From Paenibacillus sp. MSJ-34 (GTDB lineage Bacteria > Bacillota > Bacilli > Paenibacillales > Paenibacillaceae), in assembly GCF_018918005.1 (NCBI RefSeq), contig NZ_JAHLPR010000035.1, positions 16,279-80,278 of the forward strand: 64,000 nucleotides of DNA, written 5' to 3'. This document shows, in pieces, positions 51,730 to 60,459 of the stretch. The notes under the pieces are model-generated. The model was not told where the DNA came from. It saw only the letters and a program-made list of their open reading frames with translations, and did not search any database. The position numbers and the translations under genes are program-made. Each line of letters opens with the position of its first letter. The stretch's first letter is position 1.

Positions 51730-53109
51730 ATGGCAGGATGGGATTCGCTTTACGCGTTAGTGCGTGAAGAGATCAAACAGCGAGAAGAAGAAGGTGCCGA
51801 CACTTCCGGATTTGCGGAAAAGTTGCAAGCCTCCGGCCAGGACGAGATGAAGCTGATGTCCATCTACGAGGAGTTGAGGGATTTACCGGTATCCCCCGAT
51901 TTTCCTTATTCCGAGCCGAATGATTTGCAGGCCATCCGAGCCGCACGGCCTGAAGGGCCGCGCAAGCTGCTCTTGAATGCAAGCGAGGAGCAATTGCGGG
52001 ATAAGTTTTACGGCGCATGGCTCGGGCGTTCGGTAGGCTGCGCGCTCGGCAAACCGCTTGAAAGCATGCATTTTCTGGAAGGTCATGGCGGGAATCCTGG
52101 ATGGAAAAACGTAAAACTCTGGTTTGAAGGCGCCGATGCATGGCCGATTCGCGATTATACGCCAGGGCGTTCAAGAGCGCAACAGGAGCTTGGACTGGAA
52201 CTGGCGCCTTACGGCGAAAAAAGCCAGCTTGAAAATATCCGTTATATGGAAAGCGATGACGATATCCGTTATACCGTGCTCGCTCTTTCGCTGCTCGAGG
52301 AAAAGGGGACGGATTGGGATAGCTGGGATATCGGCAAGCTATGGCACCAAAAGTTAACGTATGCGCAAATGTGTACGGCCGAGACGCAATCCTATCTCAA
52401 TTTCGCCAAAGTAACGCATCATCTGGAAACGGAACGGCCAAGCGATTGGCAGACGAAACTGGAGTGGGTCCGCCATTATTTGAACCCTTACCGCGAATGG
52501 ATCGGAGCGCAAATTCGCGTAGACGGATTCGCGTACGGCGCGGCCGGCAATCCGGAGCTTGCAGCCGAGCTCGCTTGGCGAGACGCATCGTTCTCCCATG
52601 TGAAAAACGGCATTTACGGCGAGATGTTCGTCGGAGCGATGATCGCCGCGTCGTTTGTTGAAACCGATCCCGAGCGGATTGTCGAAATCGGGCTTAGCGA
52701 AATTCCGGCCAACTGCCGGTTGGCGAGCGCGGTGCGGCATGCGGTGGACATTGCGAAGAACTCTACCGGCCAGCTCGAGATGGTGGAGCGAATTTGGGAA
52801 TCCTACAAACAGTACAATCCGGTTCATACGATCAATAATGCGGCTTTATGCGCCGCCTCGCTCGTATTTGCCCAAGGCGATTTCGAGCGTGCGATCACGA
52901 CCGCGGTACTGGGCTGGGATACGGATTGCAACGGAGCGACCGTCGGTTCCATTATGGGCGCCATTCTCGGGGCGAAGAAATTGCCTGAGCATTGGACGGC
53001 GAAGCTGAACGATACGCTGTACGCGGAAATAACCGGCTTCCATCCGATTTCGATCTCCGAGTGCGCCGAGCGCAGTTACAAGGTGTTTCAAAAAATCAAC
53101 AACGTATAG
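51730..53109 (+). CDS. ADP-ribosylglycohydrolase-family enzyme in a sugar-importer operon
   Basis: This 459-residue protein starts MAGWDSLYALVREEIKQREE with GGGGGGCAC before the ATG. Core motifs of the family are DKFYGAWLGRSVGCALGKPL, ESDDDIRYTVLALSLLEEKG (metal-binding acidic cluster) and LGWDTDCNGATVGSIMGAIL (DxD-type second metal site). ADP-ribosylglycohydrolases cleave N- or O-glycosidic bonds of ADP-ribose with two Mg ions. Here the DTDC-N-G variant and an N-terminal extension of about 85 residues set it apart from the DraG type. Being followed by an ABC sugar importer, it may hydrolyse an imported glycoside or nucleoside rather than ADP-ribosylated protein. Confidence 0.85.
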   Translation: MAGWDSLYALVREEIKQREEEGADTSGFAEKLQASGQDEMKLMSIYEELRDLPVSPDFPYSEPNDLQAIRAARPEGPRKLLLNASEEQLRDKFYGAWLGRSVGCALGKPLESMHFLEGHGGNPGWKNVKLWFEGADAWPIRDYTPGRSRAQQELGLELAPYGEKSQLENIRYMESDDDIRYTVLALSLLEEKGTDWDSWDIGKLWHQKLTYAQMCTAETQSYLNFAKVTHHLETERPSDWQTKLEWVRHYLNPYREWIGAQIRVDGFAYGAAGNPELAAELAWRDASFSHVKNGIYGEMFVGAMIAASFVETDPERIVEIGLSEIPANCRLASAVRHAVDIAKNSTGQLEMVERIWESYKQYNPVHTINNAALCAASLVFAQGDFERAITTAVLGWDTDCNGATVGSIMGAILGAKKLPEHWTAKLNDTLYAEITGFHPISISECAERSYKVFQKINNV

Positions 53110-53126
53110 AAGCAAAGGGGAGGCTC

Positions 53127-54470
53127 ATGATGAAAAAAGCGACAAAAGTATTCGCCACATTGCTGGTTAGCTGCAGTTTGATCGCGGCGACCGCATGCGG
53201 CAACGCGGGCAAAGAAGCGGGGAACGCCGACGGTCAAACCGGAGGCAAGCAAGAAGTGAAGGAGATCACTTGGTACCTTCATAACCAATACGGGAAAGAG
53301 TATTTCGAGAACGACGTTATCAAACCGTTCGAAGATCAGCATCCGGATATTAAAATCAATGTTACTTACAACGCCGATCCGGAACAAATTACGAAATCCC
53401 AACTGGCTGCGGGAGCAGGTCCGGATATTATTACGACGGACGGAACGACGACGCTGCGTCAGTTCGCCAAAGCGGGCTATCTCGTGCCGTTGGACGAATA
53501 CAGCAAACAATACGGTTGGGACGAGCGTTTCATTCCTTGGGCCTATCCGCCCGTTACGGTGGAAGGCAGCATGATCGGCTTGCCGGGCAAATACGAAACG
53601 GAATTCGTGTATTACAACAAAACGCTGTTTGAACAAAACGGATGGGAAATCCCGAAAAGCTACGAAGAACTCGTTGAGCTTTGCAAAAAAATGACCGAAA
53701 AAGGCATCATTCCGTTTGCGTTCGGCGCATCGGATTACCGCGGCGCCAATGAATGGTGGCTGTCGATGGCTTATAACGCTACGCTGGGACCGGAAACGTT
53801 GAAGAAGGTGCTGTCGGGCGAACTTCCTTGGAACGGGCCAGAATCGACGGAAGCGGTGCAAAAACTGGTCGATCTTTGGAAAAACGGGTATATTAATGAC
53901 AAGAAATCGCATGCGATTACCGGCGAGGATGCAACCACATTGTTCCTGTCCGGCCAAGCGGCCATGAAGATGGAAGGAAGCTGGCTGCTCAATACGCTTA
54001 GCACGAAAGCGGGCGACCTCGATTGGGGCATCTTCCCGATGCCGTCCTGGAAGGAAGGCGTGGAAACGAACCTGCCTCTGGCTTTGGGTATCGCCTACGG
54101 CATTAACAAAAACTCCAAGCATCCGGATGCCGTCGCCGAGTTTCTCGATTATGTAACGCAACCGGAAGTTGCAGCCAAAGGCGTTGTGGCGATGGGGCTG
54201 CAGCCGATTAAAAATCTCGATTTGAAATCGATCCCGGATCTGGACAAGCATTACATCGAAGTGTCCGAATTGCTTGACGACTACGGCAAACGCGATGCAA
54301 CCGGCTATTTGTCCTGGACATTCTGGCCTGCGCAGACAAGAGTGTACTCCTACGACAATATCGAAGCGGTTTTCTTGGACGGCATGGATTTGAAATCTTA
54401 CATGGATAAGATGGAATCGACGTATCAAGAAGATAAAGCAAGCGGCAAAGTTTACGAATTTACGGAATAA
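53127..54470 (+). CDS. Sugar-binding lipoprotein of ABC importer
   Basis: This 447-residue protein begins MMKKATKVFATLLVSCSLIA with lipobox A-T-A-C-G, a membrane-anchored solute-binding protein of the CUT1 class. Typical segments are GPDIITTDGTTTLRQFAKAG, MIGLPGKYETEFVYYNKTLF and AMKMEGSWLLNTL. GGGGAGG lies 4-10 bases upstream. It follows the ADP-ribosylglycohydrolase gene after 17 bases, so the two are cotranscribed. The ligand is unknown. Confidence 0.92.
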   Translation: MMKKATKVFATLLVSCSLIAATACGNAGKEAGNADGQTGGKQEVKEITWYLHNQYGKEYFENDVIKPFEDQHPDIKINVTYNADPEQITKSQLAAGAGPDIITTDGTTTLRQFAKAGYLVPLDEYSKQYGWDERFIPWAYPPVTVEGSMIGLPGKYETEFVYYNKTLFEQNGWEIPKSYEELVELCKKMTEKGIIPFAFGASDYRGANEWWLSMAYNATLGPETLKKVLSGELPWNGPESTEAVQKLVDLWKNGYINDKKSHAITGEDATTLFLSGQAAMKMEGSWLLNTLSTKAGDLDWGIFPMPSWKEGVETNLPLALGIAYGINKNSKHPDAVAEFLDYVTQPEVAAKGVVAMGLQPIKNLDLKSIPDLDKHYIEVSELLDDYGKRDATGYLSWTFWPAQTRVYSYDNIEAVFLDGMDLKSYMDKMESTYQEDKASGKVYEFTE

Positions 54471-54550
54471 ACGGGTTGGGGGCGTACGCTCCCGGCTTTT
54501 CAAAGGGGAGCTCATCTCCCCTTTACTTTCATTTAACGGGGTGCGTGCAT

Positions 54551-55462
54551 ATGGCTGATATGGTTTCAATGTCCTCGAAGCCGACATCCGGACACCGGCC
54601 GAAACGAAAATCGCTGCTGCCTTGGCTGTTCGTTTTGCCCGCTCTGCTGTTGACCGGTTTTGTCATTGCGGTTCCGACGATCGGGACGTTCTATCTATCC
54701 CTGACCAATTGGGACGGCATTCGTCCGCCGGAATTTATCGGGCTGAAAAACTTCGCCAACTTAATCCAGGACGTTACGTTTTATAAAGCGCTGGGAAACA
54801 ACTTCATGTGGTTGTTGTTGTTCTGTACGATCCCGGTCGCGTTCAGCTTGATTGTCGCCGTGCTGCTTACGCGCGTGCGGCGGGGGCAGATGTTTTACCG
54901 GGTGACGTTCTTTCTGCCCTATATCTGTTCGACGGTCGTAACGGCGAAAATTTGGAGCTGGATCTATAATCCTTTCTTCGGTATCAACAAAGTGTTGGAA
55001 GGGTGGGGGTTTACGAATCTTCCGCTATGGCTGGGCGATCCGGACAAGGCGCTCTTTTCCGTAGCTTTCGTCGACGGTTGGCGGTATTGGGGATTTTTGC
55101 TTATTTTATTTTTGACCGGTTTCCACCAAACCGACCGCAGTCTGGAGGAAGCGGCCATGATCGACGGAGCGGGGAAATTCAGAATTTTCCGGAGCGTCAT
55201 TATTCCGCAACTGCGGCCGACGCTGCTGCTCATTATGATGATGACGATGATTTGGTCGTTTGCCGCATTCGACTACGTATACGTCATGACAGGCGGCGGA
55301 CCGGGGAATGCGACGGAATTGATCGCGACGTACATGTACAAGGAAGCCTTGCAAAACCAGGCCCCGGGATACGCGAGTTCCATCGCGCTGGCATTGGCCT
55401 TGTTTAGCGGAATCATTATCGCGGCGTTCGGATATTTAAGAAAAAGGGGCTGGGAAGTATAA
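54551..55462 (+). CDS. Sugar ABC transporter permease (MalF type)
   Basis: This 303-residue permease begins with a polar N-terminus (MADMVSMSSKPTSGHRPKRK) and a first helix LLPWLFVLPALLLTGFVIAV. The coupling loop is EEAAMIDGAGKFRIFRSVII followed by PQLRP. The ribosome-binding site is weak (GGGGTG). It ends TAATG with the second permease gene. The operon lacks an ATPase gene. Confidence 0.92.
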   Translation: MADMVSMSSKPTSGHRPKRKSLLPWLFVLPALLLTGFVIAVPTIGTFYLSLTNWDGIRPPEFIGLKNFANLIQDVTFYKALGNNFMWLLLFCTIPVAFSLIVAVLLTRVRRGQMFYRVTFFLPYICSTVVTAKIWSWIYNPFFGINKVLEGWGFTNLPLWLGDPDKALFSVAFVDGWRYWGFLLILFLTGFHQTDRSLEEAAMIDGAGKFRIFRSVIIPQLRPTLLLIMMMTMIWSFAAFDYVYVMTGGGPGNATELIATYMYKEALQNQAPGYASSIALALALFSGIIIAAFGYLRKRGWEV

Positions 55463-56289
55463 TGGCAGAGCGCTGGTTTACAACGTTATCCCGTCATTTT
55501 TTTCTGATACTCGTACTCCTGTTTGCGATCGGGCCGATCGCGCTGCTGTTCATTAACGCGGTCAAGCCGCCGGAAGAGTTTCAGGTGAGCCCTTTCTCTT
55601 TCCCTTCGCATTTGACGATGGAAAATATAACGGCTGCCTGGACGATGGGGGAATACGGCAAAGCGTATTTGAACAGCATTGTAATCGGCTGCGCGGCCGT
55701 CGCCGTCATTTGCGTCGCCGGCGGACTGTGCGCTTACGCGCTGGCGAAGATGGAGTTTCGAGGAAAAGGCGCGATTCTCGCCTACCTTTTTCTTTGCGTC
55801 TCCGTGCCGCTCGGCATGTTTCTTGTGCCGCTGTTCTTCGTATGGCAGAAGCTGCATTTGATGAATACGATGATTGGCTTGATTATTATATACAGCGCCA
55901 TTTTTCTGCCGCTGAACATTTTCATTCTGCGCACGTTCTTTATCGGCATTCCGAAAGAGCTGAGCGAGAGCGCGCGGATCGACGGCTGCAACGAGTGGAT
56001 GATCTTGATGAAAATTATCGTGCCGATCGCCAAACCGGCGTTTCTGACCGTTGCGCTGCTTGCGGGCTTGTATACGTGGAACGAATTTTTCTTCGCCAAC
56101 GCGTTCATCCAAGCGGAAGCGCTCAAGCCGGTTTCCACGAAATATTTGACGTTTGCGGGCAATTTCAGCTCGGACTGGAGCAAAATTTCCGCCGCGGGCG
56201 TCATCTCGATCTTGCCGTTTACGATCATTTACATGTTCCTGCAAAGAAGGTTTATCGAAGGCGTGGCGGAGGGCAGCTTGAAAGGCTAG
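55462..56289 (+). CDS. Sugar ABC transporter permease (MalG type)
   Basis: This 275-residue protein starts MAERWFTTLSRHFFLILVLL. It has the MalG NAVKPPEEF loop, coupling loop SESARIDGCNEWMILMKIIV followed by PIAKP, and C-terminal RRFIEGVAEGSLKG. It forms the channel with the upstream permease. A short terminator hairpin follows 55 bases after the stop. Confidence 0.92.
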   Translation: MAERWFTTLSRHFFLILVLLFAIGPIALLFINAVKPPEEFQVSPFSFPSHLTMENITAAWTMGEYGKAYLNSIVIGCAAVAVICVAGGLCAYALAKMEFRGKGAILAYLFLCVSVPLGMFLVPLFFVWQKLHLMNTMIGLIIIYSAIFLPLNIFILRTFFIGIPKELSESARIDGCNEWMILMKIIVPIAKPAFLTVALLAGLYTWNEFFFANAFIQAEALKPVSTKYLTFAGNFSSDWSKISAAGVISILPFTIIYMFLQRRFIEGVAEGSLKG

Positions 56290-56344
56290 GGCCACTCCGC
56301 AGATGCCGCTACTGCGGGGCGGGAAACGAATACGCAGCAACCAA

Positions 56345-56371
56345 AGAGGGCTTCGGCTCTCTTTTTCTATG
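56345..56371 (+). terminator. Terminator of the AraC-locus ABC operon
   Basis: AGAGGGC-ttc-GGCTCTCT hairpin followed by TTTTTCT. The following 270 bases hold one copy of the TGTCGATATCCC motif (56493-56510) and otherwise nothing gene-like. Confidence 0.7.
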
Positions 56372-56492
56372 CAGAGATTGCCAGACGCGCTGCTACTGGC
56401 TCCGGAAGCTCTTTTTCATTTAGCGTTAAATGGTGGAGTTATTTCGAAGAGGATGCGCAGTTGTCGCGCCGTGCGCCCTGTCACTCCTCCAC

Positions 56493-56510
56493 CTCTTCTG
56501 TCGATATCCC
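56493..56510 (+). repeat. Third copy of the 18-bp TGTCGATATCCC repeat
   Basis: CTCTTCTGTCGATATCCC differs in two positions from the left repeat at 32585 and in one or two from the inverted copy at 32720-32737. No inverted partner is seen nearby. Confidence 0.5.
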
Positions 56511-56640
56511 CTTTGTTCAGCAAGCTGGCTTCTTTCGGCGATAAGCGCTACGGAAATTCACCCAAATCCTACAGAGTATATGTAGCAAATCTGCGAATCT
56601 TGCTTGATACGATTGACAAGAAATTTTGCTGCGCCTATAA

Positions 56641-56669
56641 TTAAACAAATGTTTAAAACAATTGTTTAA
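56641..56669. promoter_or_regulatory. Operator palindrome upstream of the YhgE-like/TetR operon
   Basis: This 29-bp near-palindrome reads TTAAACAAATGTTTA-AAACAATTGTTTAA; apart from the centre, only one pair is mismatched. It ends 24 bases before the start codon, as expected for a TetR-family autorepressor; the tetR gene is second in the operon. Confidence 0.65.
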
Positions 56670-56693
56670 TTTAAAAAGAAAGGGTGAAAATTG

Positions 56694-57848
56694 ATGGCAG
56701 CGGCAATCAAACAATTTTTGCGGCGTCCTGCAACGTGGGCGGGAATATTGTCGGCATTTATGTTTCAAATCATTTTCAGTGTGGTATGGACGACAGGTTA
56801 CGACGGAATAACGGATAACATTGGGCAGTTGCGGGTGGCGATTGTCAATGAGGATCAAGGATTTGGCATGGTGCTGACAGAGCGGATGCGGGAGGCATTG
56901 CCTGCGCAGGCCGTTTCTTATTCAAGCCTTGACGATGCGCGGCGGGACTTGAACGAGCGGCGGGTGCACATGGTTGTGCACATACTTTCGTCCTTTTCGG
57001 CGCAGCTTCAAACCCCGGATCAACTGGCGGAGATACGTTATTACACGAACGATTCAAATTCTTCGCTTATCCGCAGCATGATGCATGGCATGGCCGACGG
57101 CCTGACGAAGAACGCCAACCGGGAGGCCGTATCGATGGCGATCGCGCAATGGGCCGGCACCGCAGGGAACATGCCGGCAGACCAAGCGCAGATCATCGGG
57201 CGGCAATTGTCCGAGCGCGTCGCCTCCAAGCTTCAGGCGGATCATCCCGTACGCGGCATGAACAACCAGATGGCTCCGCTTATGCTGGTGCTCGCCTCGT
57301 TCGTCGGGGCTATGATCATGGGCATGAACATGGAGCAATCTTCGAGGTCTTTGCCGCATATCGGCCGTTGGCAACGATTTGCCGTACGTGGTATGATAAA
57401 TACGATTGTGGCAGTGCTTGCCTCTTTGGTCGGCTGCACGTTATTTTGGGCCTTTGGAGGACAGATGGAGCACGGATTCGTCTCCGTTTGGGCGTTTCAA
57501 TCGCTTGTCATGGTCACGTTTTTGTTTGTGGCTCAGATGTTTTTGCTGTTATTTGGCATGGGAGGCATGCTGTTCAATATTTTGGCGTTGTCGGTCCAGC
57601 TTGTCGCTTCCGGCGGATTAGTCCCCACAGAACTGTTATCCGGGTTTTACCGTTCGATAAGCGGGTTTTTGCCCGCTACCTATGCGGTGGAAGGACAAAT
57701 GAATTTGCTGTTCGGCGGTCCCGGCGTTCAATCGGCGGCTGGCTATCTCGGACTCATTTTGCTCGTAAGCGCCGTCATTGGCTTGCTCGGCGTTGCGATT
57801 CGCGGCCGGCGAACGACAATACAAGCCGAACCTTCCGCCGCGGTGTAA
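56694..57848 (+). CDS. YhgE/Pip-like ABC-2-type membrane protein
   Basis: This 384-residue membrane protein has an N-terminal helix (ATWAGILSAFMFQIIFSVVW) and an extracytoplasmic domain of about 160 residues containing QLRVAIVNEDQGFG, typical of YhgE/Pip proteins. Five or six C-terminal helices follow (LMLVLASFVGAMIMGMNM to LGLILLVSAVIGLLGVAI). YhgE/Pip family members are related to ABC-2 permeases and were first known as phage-infection proteins or ESX-associated proteins; true function here is unknown. It is shorter than classical Pip (about 900). The downstream TetR gene resembles the yhgD-yhgE pairing in Bacillus. Confidence 0.8.
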   Translation: MAAAIKQFLRRPATWAGILSAFMFQIIFSVVWTTGYDGITDNIGQLRVAIVNEDQGFGMVLTERMREALPAQAVSYSSLDDARRDLNERRVHMVVHILSSFSAQLQTPDQLAEIRYYTNDSNSSLIRSMMHGMADGLTKNANREAVSMAIAQWAGTAGNMPADQAQIIGRQLSERVASKLQADHPVRGMNNQMAPLMLVLASFVGAMIMGMNMEQSSRSLPHIGRWQRFAVRGMINTIVAVLASLVGCTLFWAFGGQMEHGFVSVWAFQSLVMVTFLFVAQMFLLLFGMGGMLFNILALSVQLVASGGLVPTELLSGFYRSISGFLPATYAVEGQMNLLFGGPGVQSAAGYLGLILLVSAVIGLLGVAIRGRRTTIQAEPSAAV

Positions 57849-57884
57849 GGTTCGGAATCGATTATGGAATGAAGGAGGCGTCTT

Positions 57885-58472
57885 ATGGCGCAGACGGATT
57901 TGGACATCAAGACCCGCATATTGTATGCGGCCCGCAACATGTTTGCCCAGAACGGATACGACGGCACGACCGTCCGGCAAATTTGCGAGGAGGCGGGGGC
58001 CAACGTGGCGCTTGTGTCGTATCATTTCGGAGGGAAGGAAAATTTGTTCTCCGCCGTATTCGACGCTTTTTTACCTGTAGATCGATTGAAAGAATTGGAT
58101 GAATTCGCGAACGATCCGGTGAACGGACTTCGTACCATTATGCGGGAGGTCATCCGCTTCCGGCTCGATAATCCGGAAATCATACGTATTATTCAACATG
58201 AAATATTGATGCGTTCGCCGCGCGCAAAAGTGCCGAGCAGCTATGTTTTCCCGATATGGGGCAAGCTTAAGGATTTTCTTATTCAGGGCAAGGGACAAGG
58301 CGTATTCGAGTACCGGTCATTGTCCCATACGACGATGTTCGTGTTGAACTCGATCCTGTTTCATTATGACGAATCGTTTTGGAGCCCGATGTACGAATTG
58401 GATCCCGAGCATTTGGCGGAAGACATCATTCGGTTTGTCCTGTCCGCCTTGCGGTCGAGTGAAACGAGTTGA
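57885..58472 (+). CDS. TetR/AcrR family repressor
   Basis: This 195-residue protein starts MAQTDLDIKTRILYAARNMF with the HTH GYDGTTVRQICEEAGANVAL followed by VSYHFGGKENLF. The C-terminal helical domain is of the CerR-like type (RLDNPEIIRIIQHEILMRSP). GGAGG precedes the ATG. Located 36 bases after the YhgE-like gene and probably cotranscribed; it is expected to bind the palindrome at 56641-56669. Confidence 0.9.
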   Translation: MAQTDLDIKTRILYAARNMFAQNGYDGTTVRQICEEAGANVALVSYHFGGKENLFSAVFDAFLPVDRLKELDEFANDPVNGLRTIMREVIRFRLDNPEIIRIIQHEILMRSPRAKVPSSYVFPIWGKLKDFLIQGKGQGVFEYRSLSHTTMFVLNSILFHYDESFWSPMYELDPEHLAEDIIRFVLSALRSSETS

Positions 58473-58503
58473 GTTTGCCGGTCCAGTATATGATCTTGCA
58501 AGG

Positions 58504-58551
58504 AAACACGCAATTCGAGGGAAAGAATGGATCCCGATTGCGTGTTTTTCG
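58504..58551 (+). terminator. Terminator after tetR
   Basis: AAACACGCAAT and ATTGCGTGTTT arms (11 bp) with a 22-base loop are followed by TTCG/T-rich sequence. Confidence 0.75.
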
Positions 58552-58585
58552 TTATGCTCCCGATTTCGCCCGGAAATTTTTCCAA

Positions 58586-58631
58586 TTGGTTTCGTGCAAC
58601 CGAATGCTATAATGGGTTAAAAACGCTTTCA
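58586..58631 (+). promoter_or_regulatory. Promoter and cre site of the second yesMN operon
   Basis: TTGGTT (58586) and TATAAT (58608), 16 bases apart, form a sigma-A promoter. TAAAAACGCTTTCA at 58618-58631 matches 13 of 14 positions of the cre core, placed at the expected start of transcription, so glucose repression by CcpA is likely. Confidence 0.6.
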
Positions 58632-58650
58632 CAACAAAGGGGAGCAGAGC

Positions 58651-60459
58651 ATGAACCGTATTATAAGCGTTTTGGGGCAAAGGCGGTCCATTCGCAGCAA
58701 CATCTTTTTCTCGATCATATTCTTTCTGGTCGTTCCGTTCCTGATCTCGTTCTATTATATCGACAGGCCGTTGGAGGCTGTCATCGAAGGCAAGATCGGC
58801 AGTTCTTCGCAGGACGCCTTGTCTCTGGTCAATATGAACGCGGATGTCGTGATGCAAGACATGTTCAAGATGGCAACGGAGTTGGCGGCAAGCCGCGAGA
58901 TCGTCGAGATGCTGAATCGCCCGCAGCAAATGAACGAATACGAATGGCTGCAAATCAAACAAAATATACTCCAGAAATTAACGTATTATAATTTTACGGC
59001 ATATGTGGCGGTGTTGGACGGAAAGGGTCATTTTTTCAGCAGCCGCTATACGGAACAGGCGAAATTTCAAGAGTTGACGCAATCCGCTTGGTACGCCGAA
59101 CTCGTCAATGAGCCCGGGAAGCTGATTTGGTTGTATGGGGACAACTATACGTTTGCCGACGCCAGCCCGGTAATCTCGCTTGCCAAAAGCGTCTTCGACC
59201 CTTATACCAAAAAGCCGATCGGCGTTCTGCTGTTCAGCGTCAGCGAGGAAGATATCGCCAAATATTTAACGAAGCTGGACGGGGCGGCCTATATGCTCGA
59301 TCAAGACGGCATCGTCATTTCCGGACCGGATGAATCGAAGATCGGAACGCCGGCTTCGCGGGAGATGGCAAGCGCCGCGGATTGGACGGATGCGAAAGGG
59401 CAAACGATTATGGAGAGGGACGGGGAGAAATGGATCGTCAATTACAGCACGATTCAGCAAACCGGTTGGAAAATCGTTCAAGTGATCCCTTACGATAAAG
59501 TGTTTAAACAAATCTTCGATATACGCAGAGCGAACATTATGATTACGGTCGTTATTTTCGTCATTTTTATTTTGATTACGCTTACGATATCGTATAATAT
59601 CTCGAAACCGCTCAAGCTGCTCGGCAAAAAAATGCTCGATTTTGAAAATCAGGATCCTGACGGGATCGCGTTCGTCAAAGGTCCGAAGGAAATCGCGCTG
59701 CTCGCCGGCACGTACCATAAAATGCTGCGGCATATCAAGGAACTGCTTCAACGATTGAAAGAACAGTACCAGCAAAAGGAGGAACTGCGGTTTCAAGCGC
59801 TGCAAGCGCAAATCAACCCGCATTTTATACTGAATACGCTCAATAATATCAAATGGATGGCTTATATCCGGGGCGACCGCGAAGTGGGAGACATGCTGTC
59901 AAATCTCGGCGGAATTATGGAGTCGGCGCTCGGCAGGGGAGAGAACTTGATTCCTTTGCGGCGGGAACTCGATTATATTCGCAATTATACTTCGCTCATG
60001 AAAATGAAATATAATGAAAAATTATCGGTTACGATCGACGTTCCGGATGAACTCCTCTCAATGCAGGCGATAAAATTTATGCTGCAGCCGATCATCGAGA
60101 ACAGCATCGGGCATGGGATCGAGCGGTTGCAAGGGATGGGCGAAATTGCGATCCGCGCGGAAAAGCGGGAAGGACATATGGCGATACAAATTAGCGATAA
60201 CGGTGTCGGAATGGATGAAGAGAAGCTGAATCGCATTCGGGCTTCCTTATCTTTCGGCCCGGAAGGCGGGGCAACGGATCGAATCGGCTTGAAAAACGTC
60301 CACGACCGGATCAGGCTCCAGTACGGCGCTCCGTACGGATTAAGCGTTGAAAGCGCCCCGGGGGTGGGAACGACCGTAACGTTGAAGCTGCCTTGCAAAG
60401 CGACGAAGGAAAGGAGCGGCGAATATGAGGCCAATGAAAGTGATTTTGGCGGACGATGA
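58651..60459 (+). CDS. YesM-type sensor histidine kinase
   Basis: This 602-residue kinase has membrane helices near residues 15-37 (FFSIIFFLVVPFLISFYYI) and about 290-312 (IMITVVIFVIFILITLTISY), enclosing a Cache-like extracytoplasmic domain. A HAMP domain follows. The kinase box is LQAQINPHFILNTLNNIKWM, with N box PIIENSIGHGIE and G box ISDNGVGMDEEKL. GGGGAG precedes the ATG. It overlaps the response-regulator gene by 35 bases. It likely senses sugars handled by the downstream ABC locus. Confidence 0.93.
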   Translation: MNRIISVLGQRRSIRSNIFFSIIFFLVVPFLISFYYIDRPLEAVIEGKIGSSSQDALSLVNMNADVVMQDMFKMATELAASREIVEMLNRPQQMNEYEWLQIKQNILQKLTYYNFTAYVAVLDGKGHFFSSRYTEQAKFQELTQSAWYAELVNEPGKLIWLYGDNYTFADASPVISLAKSVFDPYTKKPIGVLLFSVSEEDIAKYLTKLDGAAYMLDQDGIVISGPDESKIGTPASREMASAADWTDAKGQTIMERDGEKWIVNYSTIQQTGWKIVQVIPYDKVFKQIFDIRRANIMITVVIFVIFILITLTISYNISKPLKLLGKKMLDFENQDPDGIAFVKGPKEIALLAGTYHKMLRHIKELLQRLKEQYQQKEELRFQALQAQINPHFILNTLNNIKWMAYIRGDREVGDMLSNLGGIMESALGRGENLIPLRRELDYIRNYTSLMKMKYNEKLSVTIDVPDELLSMQAIKFMLQPIIENSIGHGIERLQGMGEIAIRAEKREGHMAIQISDNGVGMDEEKLNRIRASLSFGPEGGATDRIGLKNVHDRIRLQYGAPYGLSVESAPGVGTTVTLKLPCKATKERSGEYEANESDFGGR

